64,000 nt of DNA. Origin: Halosimplex amylolyticum. Its GTDB lineage: Archaea; Halobacteriota; Halobacteria; Halobacteriales; Haloarculaceae. This document shows, piece by piece, positions 17,472 through 24,282 of this stretch (positions within the stretch are counted from its first letter, which is position 1; the number at the start of each line of letters is the position of its first letter). The notes beneath the pieces are model-generated. The model was given only the letters and a program-made list of their open reading frames with translations. It was not told the origin of the DNA and did no database searches. The DNA is taken from contig NZ_JBLKNW010000002.1 in assembly GCF_051414035.1 (NCBI RefSeq), positions 186,001 through 250,000 of the forward strand, written 5' to 3'. The translations under genes and the position numbers were made by a program.

Positions 17472-17648
17472 GTCGCGCCGCCGTGGGGCGACGGGTCACT
17501 GGCTCCCACCCCTCCGGATTCGCACGAGCGCTGCCGAAAAGACGATCATAATTGTCCAGTATCAATACCGCTCGATCGGGTGCGTCATCCGTGGGGCTGA
17601 CGCGCGTCTGACACCAGTTTTTCAACTTGTGAGAATCGTTCCGGCAGG

Positions 17649-17654
17649 TTTATA
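17649..17654 (+). promoter_or_regulatory. TATA box of the 55-aa gene
   Basis: TTTATA centred about 27 nt before the ATG at 17679, in a locally AT-rich gap. The spacing predicts a leaderless transcript. Confidence 0.6.
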
Positions 17655-17678
17655 GGTGGTTGCTACATGTTGTCACAC

Positions 17679-17846
17679 ATGGCGCCGGATATGGTCGCTG
17701 AAGCCGAGGTGGAAGCGAACGCCGAGGTCATGGCCTCGGTGGAGGACGGTCCCACCGAAACGCTCGTAATCGCCGATATCAGCTGTGACGACGCGTATCT
17801 CACAGCGCCGCTCGCCGACGCCGCCACCCTTCCGGAGTGGCGGTAA
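17679..17846 (+). CDS. Small conserved haloarchaeal protein (55 aa)
   Basis: An acidic protein starting MAPDMVAEAEVEANAEVMAS and ending LPEWR. A central VIADISCDDAYLT strand resembles a family of 50-60 residue proteins that I recall from many haloarchaeal genomes (start MAPD, end with a Trp-Arg), with no known function. A well-placed TATA box 25-30 nt upstream and good codon use support expression. It precedes serA by about 200 nt on the same strand but has its own promoter. Confidence 0.75.
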   Translation: MAPDMVAEAEVEANAEVMASVEDGPTETLVIADISCDDAYLTAPLADAATLPEWR

Positions 17847-18018
17847 GCTCTCCGTCGTCTCCTGACTGCCGTTTCGCTCGCTCGTTCGTTTGCTCGCGAG
17901 TCTCACCGACGTGACTGACGACAGTCGCCAATGCTTACACTTCCCGAGCGACAGTTTCCGCGTAGACTGTGTCGACAGTGTCGATAGTGTCCTCGCCGGC
18001 GTCCGGAGAAAACAAGCG

Positions 18019-18023
18019 TTATA
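18019..18023 (+). promoter_or_regulatory. TATA box of serA
   Basis: GCGTTATACC places TTATA 25-29 nt before the serA ATG, the usual position for a leaderless haloarchaeal transcript. Confidence 0.55.
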
Positions 18024-18047
18024 CCGGCTGGCGGGGATCCCACGCCC

Positions 18048-19637
18048 ATGAAGGTACTCGTCACGGACCCGATCGCCGACGCGGGTCTGGACAGATTCCG
18101 CGAGGCGGGCCACGAGGTCGAGACAGCCTACGACGTCGAGGGCGACGCGCTCCTCGCCGCCGTGGAGGACGCCGACGCGCTGGTCGTGCGCTCGGGGACG
18201 GAGGTCACCGCCGAGGTGTTCGCCGCCGCGCCGAACCTCCAGATCGTCGGCCGCGCCGGCATCGGCGTCGACAACATCGACATCGAGGCCGCCACCGACC
18301 ACGGCGTCATCGTCGCCAACGCTCCCCAGGGCAACGTTCGCGCCGCCGCCGAACACTCCGTCGCGATGGCCTTCGCCACCGCTCGCTCCATCCCGCAGGC
18401 GCACAACCGCCTGCGCGACGGCGAGTGGGCGAAAGGCGACTTCCTCGGGACCGAACTCAACGAGAAGACCCTCGGCGTCGTCGGCTTCGGCCGCGTCGGC
18501 CAGGAGGTCGCCCGCCGCCTGGACGCGCTCGGCATGGATCTCGTCACCTACGACCCCTACATCAGCGAGGAGCGCGCCGAACGCTTCGGCGCGGAACTTG
18601 TCGACTCGCTGGACGAGTGCCTCGAACGAGCCGATTTCATCACCATCCACACGCCGCTGACCGACGAGACCGAGAACATGATCGGCGAGGAAGAGATCGC
18701 CCAGCTCGAGGACGGCTACGTCGTCAACTGCGCCCGCGGCGGGATCATCGACGAGCCCGCCCTCGCCGAGGCCGTCGAAGACGGCATCCTCAAGGGCGCC
18801 GCCATCGACGTCTTCGCCGACGAACCCGTCGACCCCGACAACCCGCTGCTGGACGTGGACGACGTGGTCGTCACGCCCCACCTCGGCGCCTCGACGGAGG
18901 CCGCCCAGGAGCACGTCGCCACCTCCACCGCCGACCAGATCGTCGCCGCGTTCAACGGCGAGCCCGTGATCAACGCGCTGAACGCCCCCTCGATGGACGA
19001 GAGCGCGTTCCCCGCCGTCGAGCCGTACCTCGACCTGGCCGACACGGCCGGTACCATCGCTGTCCAGCTGTTCGGCGGCCACGTCTCCGACGTCGAGGTC
19101 TCCTACGCCGGTGACATCGCCGACCACGACACCGAAATCGTGACCGCGACGGCCCTCAAGGGCGTCTTCGAGCGCGCCGTCGAGACGCAGGTCAACGCCG
19201 TCAACGCCGAGCGCATCGCCGAGGAGCGCGGCATCGACGTCACCGAGTCCAAGACCAGCTCCGCCGAGGATTTCCAGAGCCTCATCACCGTCACCGTCTC
19301 CGACGGCGACCAGGAGGTCAGCGTCTCCGGGACGCAGTTCGCCGGCGACGACGCCCGCATCGTTCGCATCGACGGCTACCGCGTCGACGCCGTCCCGCAC
19401 GGCCACATGCTCGTCGCCCGCAACGAGGACGTCCCCGGCGTCATCGGCTTCATCGGCACCGTCCTCGGCGAGGCCGACGTCAACATCGCCGGCATGTTCA
19501 ACGGCCGCGAGACCATCGGCGGCGAGGCGCTCACCGTCTACAACCTCGACGACCCCGTCCCCGAGGAGACGGTCGAGCGCCTGCTCGGCGACGAGCGCGT
19601 CATCGATATCACGCAGATCCAGCTCAACGGGCAGTAA
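18048..19637 (+). CDS. serA: D-3-phosphoglycerate dehydrogenase
   Basis: A 529-residue long-form PHGDH catalysing the first step of serine synthesis (3-phosphoglycerate to 3-phosphohydroxypyruvate, NAD). The N-terminal substrate domain has GRAGIGVDNID. The Rossmann domain has VVGFGRVGQEVARR and the catalytic Arg/Glu/His pattern (NCARGGIIDE, then TPHLGASTEAAQ). Residues about 320-450 form the allosteric substrate-binding (ASB) domain and the last 80 the ACT domain (HGHMLVARNEDVPGVIGFIG, then NIAGMFNGRE), which binds serine for feedback control. SerB is encoded at 3315-4004. Confidence 0.95.
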   Translation: MKVLVTDPIADAGLDRFREAGHEVETAYDVEGDALLAAVEDADALVVRSGTEVTAEVFAAAPNLQIVGRAGIGVDNIDIEAATDHGVIVANAPQGNVRAAAEHSVAMAFATARSIPQAHNRLRDGEWAKGDFLGTELNEKTLGVVGFGRVGQEVARRLDALGMDLVTYDPYISEERAERFGAELVDSLDECLERADFITIHTPLTDETENMIGEEEIAQLEDGYVVNCARGGIIDEPALAEAVEDGILKGAAIDVFADEPVDPDNPLLDVDDVVVTPHLGASTEAAQEHVATSTADQIVAAFNGEPVINALNAPSMDESAFPAVEPYLDLADTAGTIAVQLFGGHVSDVEVSYAGDIADHDTEIVTATALKGVFERAVETQVNAVNAERIAEERGIDVTESKTSSAEDFQSLITVTVSDGDQEVSVSGTQFAGDDARIVRIDGYRVDAVPHGHMLVARNEDVPGVIGFIGTVLGEADVNIAGMFNGRETIGGEALTVYNLDDPVPEETVERLLGDERVIDITQIQLNGQ

Positions 19638-19700
19638 GGGCAGTTCTGGGGTTCTTTTGTAGTATCGAAAACGGAGTTCTCCTCCCCACGTGCGACGGCC

Positions 19701-19731
19701 GCGACTAGCTGGGCAGCGACTAGCTGAGCAG
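19701..19731. repeat. Tandem 15-16-bp duplication of a gene 3' end
   Basis: GCGACTAGCTGGGCAG (19701-19716) and GCGACTAGCTGAGCAG (19716-19731) abut. The second contains the last codons and TAG stop of the coiled-coil gene (minus strand). The first is an extra copy just past the stop. Confidence 0.8.
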
Positions 19732-20148
19732 TGCCCGGAGTCGGTCGAGCGGGCCGGTCGAACGGTCGGACGGGCGGTCTCGTTCGGTCGGCTCTCGGTC
19801 GACCCGTTCGCTCCGGTGGGCGGCTTCGTCCGCGTCCGGGTGGACTGTGTCGAACTCGTCGGACACGAGTGGTTCGTCGCGGCAGGCGTCACGTTCCTGG
19901 AGAACGTGTTCGTAGCGGTCGACGACGTGCTGGAGGTCGCGCTCCTTCGATTCGAGGTCCGCTTCGAGCGTCTCGACTCTCGCTTCGAGCATCGCGATCC
20001 GTACCAGATACAGCGTCTCCGGCGTGTGATCGACGGCGCTGTCGGTCGCCTCGATCGCCGGTGCCGGTGCTACGCACGACTCGCCCGCCGACTGGCGGTC
20101 GGTGCATGGGACTTCCCCCTGATTGGGTGCGTCGGCGTTTGCGGCCAT
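19720..20148 (-). CDS. Coiled-coil hypothetical protein
   Basis: A 142-residue acidic protein. Residues about 45-95 form a clear heptad coiled coil (LYLVRIAMLEARVETLEADL, ESKERDLQHVVDRYEHVLQE). The N-terminus and the Asp/Arg-rich C-terminus look disordered. The ATG giving MAANADAPNQGEV is chosen because the longer frame runs into a repeat island. I recognise no family. It is convergent with serA; its final codons and stop are tandemly duplicated. Confidence 0.65.
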   Translation of the reverse strand: MAANADAPNQGEVPCTDRQSAGESCVAPAPAIEATDSAVDHTPETLYLVRIAMLEARVETLEADLESKERDLQHVVDRYEHVLQERDACRDEPLVSDEFDTVHPDADEAAHRSERVDREPTERDRPSDRSTGPLDRLRALLS

Positions 20149-20422
20149 GCTTTCGAACAGAGGTGACACGCGTGCAAAAAGACCGGGCAGACGGGCACCC
20201 GACGCACGTCTGACGATCAGTAGCACACCAGTGCCTTCTTGCGGTTCGTGGCGGCGATGTGATCGTTCTGGCCCGCTCGCTAGCAGTCGGGACAGCAGTC
20301 GACAGCAGGCGGTGAACGCCCTCGGCCCGCTCGCTGGCAAAATCTGCTCTCGCCGGGACCGGCAAGCGATGAAACCCCTCGGCCCGCTCGCCTGGAGTTG
20401 CGACCGCAGGCAACACCCAGCC

Positions 20423-20533
20423 TCGAAAGCCCTCGGGACGCTCGGGCGGTCTGTGCGGGATATCCTCGGTCGCTTGCGCTCCCTCGGATAGGGCCCGCGC
20501 AGACCGCCCGACCGACCCTCGCCCTTTCAGTCC
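20423..20533 (-). other. Long-hairpin element copy A (candidate structured RNA or MITE)
   Basis: Read on the minus strand: GGACTGAAAGGGCGAGG, then a long stem GGGCGGTCTGCGCGGG paired with CCCGCACAGACCGCCC, enclosing the conserved TATCCGAG...CGAGGATAT, and finally CGAGGGCTTTCGA. Three more copies are at 32356-32457, 39680-39790 and 55999-56118. Confidence 0.6.
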
Positions 20534-20575
20534 ACCAGGACAGCAGGACCACACCGCACAACACCGCGCCTCACG

Positions 20576-20599
20576 CCCCCCCCCCCCCCCCCCCCCCCC
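20576..20599. repeat. Homopolymer of 24 C
   Basis: An uninterrupted run of 24 cytosines joins the first copy of the element to a second partial copy that restarts with GACCCTCGCCCTTTCAGTCC. The length may be imprecise, since such runs are error-prone in sequencing. Confidence 0.9.
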
Positions 20600-21057
20600 G
20601 ACCCTCGCCCTTTCAGTCCACCAGGAGACTCGCTTTGCTCGTCTCCTGAGCCCTGGCTCGCTTCGCTCGCCAGGACACCAGGACCGCATCGCACAGCACC
20701 GCGCCTCACGCCTCCCCAGCCGATTCCCTCGGTCGCTGCGCTCCCTCGGTCATCCACCGGAAGACTCGCTCCGCTCGTCTTCCGAGCCTTCGTTCACTCC
20801 GTTCACGAAGACAGCGAGGGACCGAAGGTCCCTCGGGCCGTGCGAACGGGCGCTTCGCGCCCGTGAGCAGACCTCGCGCAATTCCGTCGCGGCACGGAGG
20901 CCGCCAACGTCAGAGCAAGCTCTGACGGCCCATCGGAATCGCAAGCGATTCCGAGACGACAGCGCGCGCCACACAGTCGGCCACACCGGCTGTGCCAGCG
21001 GACGTGTCGAGCACCGGATCCGGTGGGGTTTTCCCGGCGCTGGTCTATCGTTGGGCT

Positions 21058-22335
21058 ATGACTGACCCGATCACGGAGCGCGTCGACGACCCGGAGGCGG
21101 CCCGCGAGTCCGGCCGCCGAAAGATGGAGTGGGCGAGCCAGCACATGCCGATCTGCGAGTCGCTGCGCGAGGACTTCGAGGCGAACCAGCCCTTCGCGGG
21201 CGAGGTCGTCGGCATGGCGATGCACGTCGAGGCCAAGACCGCGATCCTCGCCGAACTGCTCGCCGCGGGCGGCGCGGAGGTCGCCATCACCGGCTGTAAC
21301 CCCCTCTCGACCCACGACGACGTGAGCACGGCGTTAGACGCGGTGGAGGGCGTCACCTCCTACGCCGAGCGCGAGGTCGACGACGAGGAGTACTACGCCG
21401 CCATCGAGGCGGTCATCCAGCACGAACCGACCATCACCGTCGACGACGGGATGGACCTCGTCGCCGCCATCCACGAGGACTACCCCGAACTCATCGACTC
21501 CATCGTCGGCGGGTGCGAGGAGACGACGACCGGGGTCCACCGCCTCCGCGCGATGGACGCCGACGGCGAACTCGCCTACCCGATGTTCGCCGTCAACGAC
21601 ACGCCGATGAAGCGCCTGTTCGACAACGTCCACGGCACCGGCGAGTCCTCGCTCGCCTCCATCGCGATGACCACGAACCTCTCGTGGGCCGGCAAGACCG
21701 TCGTCGTCGCCGGCTACGGCCACTGCGGCAAGGGCGTCGCGATGAAAGCCAGCGGCCAGAACGCGAACGTCGTCGTCACCGAGGTCGAGCCCCGCCGCGC
21801 GCTCGAAGCGCACATGGAAGGCTACGACGTGATGCCGATGGACGAGGCCGCCGAAGTCGGTGACGTGTTCATCACGACGACGGGCAACCGCGACGTCATC
21901 GTTGAGGACCACTTCGAGCAGATGGGCGACGGCGTGCTGCTCGCCAACGCGGGTCACTTCGACGTGGAGATCGACCTCGACGCGCTCTCGGACCTGGCCG
22001 TGGACTCCTACGAGGCCCGTGACGGCGTGCAGGCCTACGAGATGGAGGACGGTCGCCGACTGAACGTCCTCGCCGAGGGTCGGCTGGTGAACCTCGCGAC
22101 GCCCATCGCGCTGGGCCACCCGGTCGAGGTGATGGACCAGAGCTTCGGCGTGCAGGCGGTCTGCGTGCGGGAACTGGTGGAGTCCGGCGACGAGTACGAG
22201 GCCGGCGTCCACGACGTGCCGGACGTGCTCGACGAGGAAGTCGCGGAGATCAAGCTGGCGGCCGAAGGCGTCGAGTTCGACGAGTTGACCGAGACCCAGG
22301 AAGAGTATATGGGGTCGTGGCAGCACGGGACGTAG
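21058..22335 (+). CDS. ahcY: Adenosylhomocysteinase
   Basis: A 425-residue S-adenosylhomocysteine hydrolase that splits SAH to adenosine and homocysteine, removing the inhibitor of methyltransferases. Family motifs are EWASQHMP at the N-terminus, GCNPLSTHDDV, DDGMDLV, EETTTGVHRL, the NAD-binding GYGHCGKGVAMKASG, and GHPVEVMDQSFG near the C-terminus. The C-terminal Lys-Tyr pair of many bacterial forms is replaced by a short archaeal end. The ATG giving MTDPITERV is chosen; upstream sequence belongs to the repeat island. It is functionally linked to the MetY-type homocysteine enzyme at the left of the window. Confidence 0.95.
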   Translation: MTDPITERVDDPEAARESGRRKMEWASQHMPICESLREDFEANQPFAGEVVGMAMHVEAKTAILAELLAAGGAEVAITGCNPLSTHDDVSTALDAVEGVTSYAEREVDDEEYYAAIEAVIQHEPTITVDDGMDLVAAIHEDYPELIDSIVGGCEETTTGVHRLRAMDADGELAYPMFAVNDTPMKRLFDNVHGTGESSLASIAMTTNLSWAGKTVVVAGYGHCGKGVAMKASGQNANVVVTEVEPRRALEAHMEGYDVMPMDEAAEVGDVFITTTGNRDVIVEDHFEQMGDGVLLANAGHFDVEIDLDALSDLAVDSYEARDGVQAYEMEDGRRLNVLAEGRLVNLATPIALGHPVEVMDQSFGVQAVCVRELVESGDEYEAGVHDVPDVLDEEVAEIKLAAEGVEFDELTETQEEYMGSWQHGT

Positions 22336-22653
22336 GGTGGTTCGAGGGAGCGAAGCGACCGAGAACCACCGATACGCGAGCGGGGAGTGAAACGACCCGC
22401 GAGCGGTAGGGAGGTCGACCGATGCGAGGCGCGAGTGTAAACGAGCGCCTCGATGCGAACGGGGAACGGAGTGACCCGTGAGCGAAGCGAGTGAGAATCT
22501 CCGAAACGCGAACGGGGAACGAAGTGACCCGCGAGCGGCGTAGTGTGATGTTTGCTCGCTTCGCTCGCACGAATCACGTTCGAGCGAGCGAAGACCCAGA
22601 TACGAACGGGGAGGGCGCTCGTGTGGAGAGAGAAATCGGTCGAGACCCGTCGC
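22336..22653. repeat. Repeat-filled gap after ahcY
   Basis: Three variants of GCGARCGGGGARYGRARTGACCCGYGAGCG occur in about 200 bp (starting near 22377, 22446 and 22507), mixed with GAGCGAAGCGA-type units. The same block is found inside the DP2 gene and after the aminopeptidase gene. No gene is credible here. Confidence 0.7.
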
Positions 22654-23424
22654 CTACTCGTCGGAGTCGGTGAGGCAGAAGACGAGGCTGCCGTCGTCGA
22701 GGCCGGCGACGCGGGTCTGCGCAGTGAACTCGCTGCCGCCGTCTGTCAGGTAGCGACAGCCGCCGGTCCACTGCCAGTCGTCGCGGACGGTCTCGATGGC
22801 GGTCGATTCGAGGCGTTCGACCTCGTTGTCGGGGAAGCACGTCTGCCAGGGTTGGCCCGCCAGGTCCTCGGGGTCGGCGCCGAAGCGGCTGGCGAAGACG
22901 CGGTTGACGAAGGTGAACGTCCCGTCGGGAGCGACGACAGCGATGCCGTCGCCGGTGGCTTCGATGGCAGTGAGGCTCCGATTGGCCTGGCGAAGCGTGC
23001 GGTGGTGGTCGACGAGGCGGCGCACCCGGCCGGCGAGGATGGGCATCGTGGCCTTCGGGTCGTCCTTCCGGAGGAACTCGGTCCAGATGTCGTCGGGGAA
23101 CTGCTCGGCGATCTCCGCTCGGGCCGACCCGGTGAAGAGTACGAACGGGAGCGTGGCCGAGCGCTCGCGCACCTTCGCGTGCAGGTCGAGGCCGTCCATC
23201 CCCGGCATGTCGTAGTCGCTCACCACGCAGTCGACCTCGTCCAGTGCGTCGAGCGCGGCGGACGGGGTGGTCTCGGTGCGGACTGCGAAGTCCTCGTTTC
23301 TGGAGAGGTGCTCCTCTATCAGTTCGAGGTAGTCGCGGTCGTCGTCGACACAGAGGACGTCGATCGTCTCTTCGACGGTCGACTGCGTCGAGACGGTAGT
23401 GTCGACGTGATCGGTCATCATCAT
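22654..23424 (-). CDS. Response regulator with receiver and PAS domains
   Basis: A 256-residue haloarchaeal regulator with an N-terminal receiver domain (DVLCVDDDRDYLELIEEHL; phospho-acceptor Asp70 in VVSDYDMPGMDG; TGSA and K switch residues) and a PAS domain (about residues 145-255; AIEATGDGIAVVAPDGTFTF). There is no DNA-binding or kinase domain, so it probably passes the signal by protein contact. Three consecutive ATGs give alternative starts. It is followed upstream on the same strand by the small protein and HalOD1 genes. A cognate kinase is not adjacent; the giant LOV/PAS regulator lies divergently 0.9 kb away. Confidence 0.88.
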   Translation of the reverse strand: MMMTDHVDTTVSTQSTVEETIDVLCVDDDRDYLELIEEHLSRNEDFAVRTETTPSAALDALDEVDCVVSDYDMPGMDGLDLHAKVRERSATLPFVLFTGSARAEIAEQFPDDIWTEFLRKDDPKATMPILAGRVRRLVDHHRTLRQANRSLTAIEATGDGIAVVAPDGTFTFVNRVFASRFGADPEDLAGQPWQTCFPDNEVERLESTAIETVRDDWQWTGGCRYLTDGGSEFTAQTRVAGLDDGSLVFCLTDSDE

Positions 23425-23566
23425 CCACTTCCACTGTGTTGCGATCCCGGTCGGTCGAGCGGCGTGGACCGGGAGAGGGACCCATCTCCACCGCGTGGCG
23501 CGCGCGAGTGCGTGGCTCGCCGGCCGCGGTCGAGTGGCCGCTCACTGTACGCCCTCCCCGTGTCCC

Positions 23567-23719
23567 TCATTGCTCGATTGGCTCGGTCTGGTCGGACTGG
23601 ATCCAGGCGTGTTCGTTCTCGGGGTCGGCGATCATGGCCAGGCGGGTGTCGCCGACGTCGTACTCCTCGTAGGTCTCGCGGATCGCCTCGTCGGTGGTCT
23701 CGGTGGTGTGCGTCGCCAT
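23567..23719 (-). CDS. Small acidic haloarchaeal protein (50 aa)
   Basis: Begins MATHTTETTDEAIRETYEEY and contains a DVGDTRLAMIADPENEHAWI strand. It follows the HalOD1 gene by 2 nt, so the two form an operon. Proteins of this size and sequence sit next to HalOD1 or receiver genes in haloarchaea as far as I recall; no function is known to me. The start is set by the tight spacing. Confidence 0.75.
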   Translation of the reverse strand: MATHTTETTDEAIRETYEEYDVGDTRLAMIADPENEHAWIQSDQTEPIEQ

Positions 23720-23721
23720 CG

Positions 23722-23967
23722 TCAGGCGCCCTCCCCGTCGACCGTGACCGTCCTGTCGCCGTCGATGGCGATCGTGTACCCGTTGTACTCGAACTCGACG
23801 GACGCCTCGGCGCCGTTCTGGTAGAGCGAATCGAGCGCGTCCGTGTCGACCACGTCGTACAACGGCGGCTCCATCGTCAACGGGTCCGCATCCGTAACGT
23901 TCGCTATCGTCTCGATGACTTCGAGGCTGATCTGATCGCCGGCGTCGTGAACTGCCATGCCGTCCAT
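23722..23967 (-). CDS. HalOD1 output-domain protein
   Basis: An 81-residue stand-alone HalOD1 domain, a haloarchaeal signalling output module usually fused to or encoded near receiver domains. It shows ISLEVIETIANVTDADPLTM, PPLYDVVDTDALDSLYQ and VEFEYNGYTIAIDGDRTVTV in the family order. The ATG at 23965-23967 is preceded by GGAGG with 10-nt spacing, an unusual Shine-Dalgarno site for a haloarchaeon, which decides this start over the internal ATG three codons later. Confidence 0.85.
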   Translation of the reverse strand: MDGMAVHDAGDQISLEVIETIANVTDADPLTMEPPLYDVVDTDALDSLYQNGAEASVEFEYNGYTIAIDGDRTVTVDGEGA

Positions 23968-24282
23968 TATGTCTCTTCCTCCGTCGACAACCGGTATCGG
24001 TCTGACCGCTACGTGAATAACGCGGCCCCGATCCGGGGGGCAATATGTATAACCCCACTCCCAACCTGGACCGAAGACGCGCGTTGCTCGCTCGTCCGAA
24101 TTCGGCGGCGAGACGGCCGGCTATAGCGCTCCGTTACCGACAGTAGGCGCGGGCTGTCGAGCGGACGGGGGTCGATACCCGTCCGGCGCGAGGGCGCGGA
24201 CGGGCGCCGGAACGCAACTGGGAGCGATCTCTCACGTATTCTGGAAGTAACGGTTAATTGCGAGTGCTATCAAACGCTACCA
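23968..24282. promoter_or_regulatory. Divergent promoter region between HalOD1 and the giant regulator
   Basis: No gene fits. The left side has the ribosome-binding site and an AT-rich GTTATTCACG (minus strand) for the HalOD1 operon, and the right side GGTTAATTGC (24253-24262), 21-30 nt before the giant gene's ATG at 24283. CAATATGTATAACCCC at 24041-24056 is a further TATA-like site. CCCCGATCCGGGG at 24027-24039 is a short palindrome. Confidence 0.5.

Larger units (their letters stand above)
20149..21057. repeat. Palindrome-rich repeat island A
   Basis: A gene-free 0.9-kb stretch. From about 20281 it holds tandem GCGAGCGGGCCGAGGG-type units, the long-hairpin element (20423-20533), a 24-C homopolymer (20576-20599), a second partial copy of the element's 5' part (20600-20725), hairpins such as GAGGGACCGAAGGTCCCTC, and a block (20901-20975) shared with island B, with two perfect 9-bp palindromes (CGTCAGAGC/GCTCTGACG and CGGAATCGC/GCGATTCCG). 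Open frames here are low-complexity and I do not call genes. The ahcY promoter must lie at the right edge. Confidence 0.75.

Noticed and set aside
17673..19892. A 739-codon reverse frame over serA
   Set aside because: A shadow of serA with no recognisable domain.
20149..21057. Several 70-270-codon frames in repeat islands that could be annotated as hypothetical proteins
   Set aside because: Their composition is set by the palindromic repeats, they occur in all frames, and similar frames appear in the other islands; no start signals or domains.
22336..22653. A possible CRISPR-like array after ahcY
   Set aside because: The repeats are irregular in spacing, imperfect and mixed with other short units, with no uniform spacers and no cas genes.
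23968..24282. A small gene using the TATA-like CAATATGTATAACC
   Set aside because: No frame of useful length with haloarchaeal composition starts at the right distance; kept only as promoter region.
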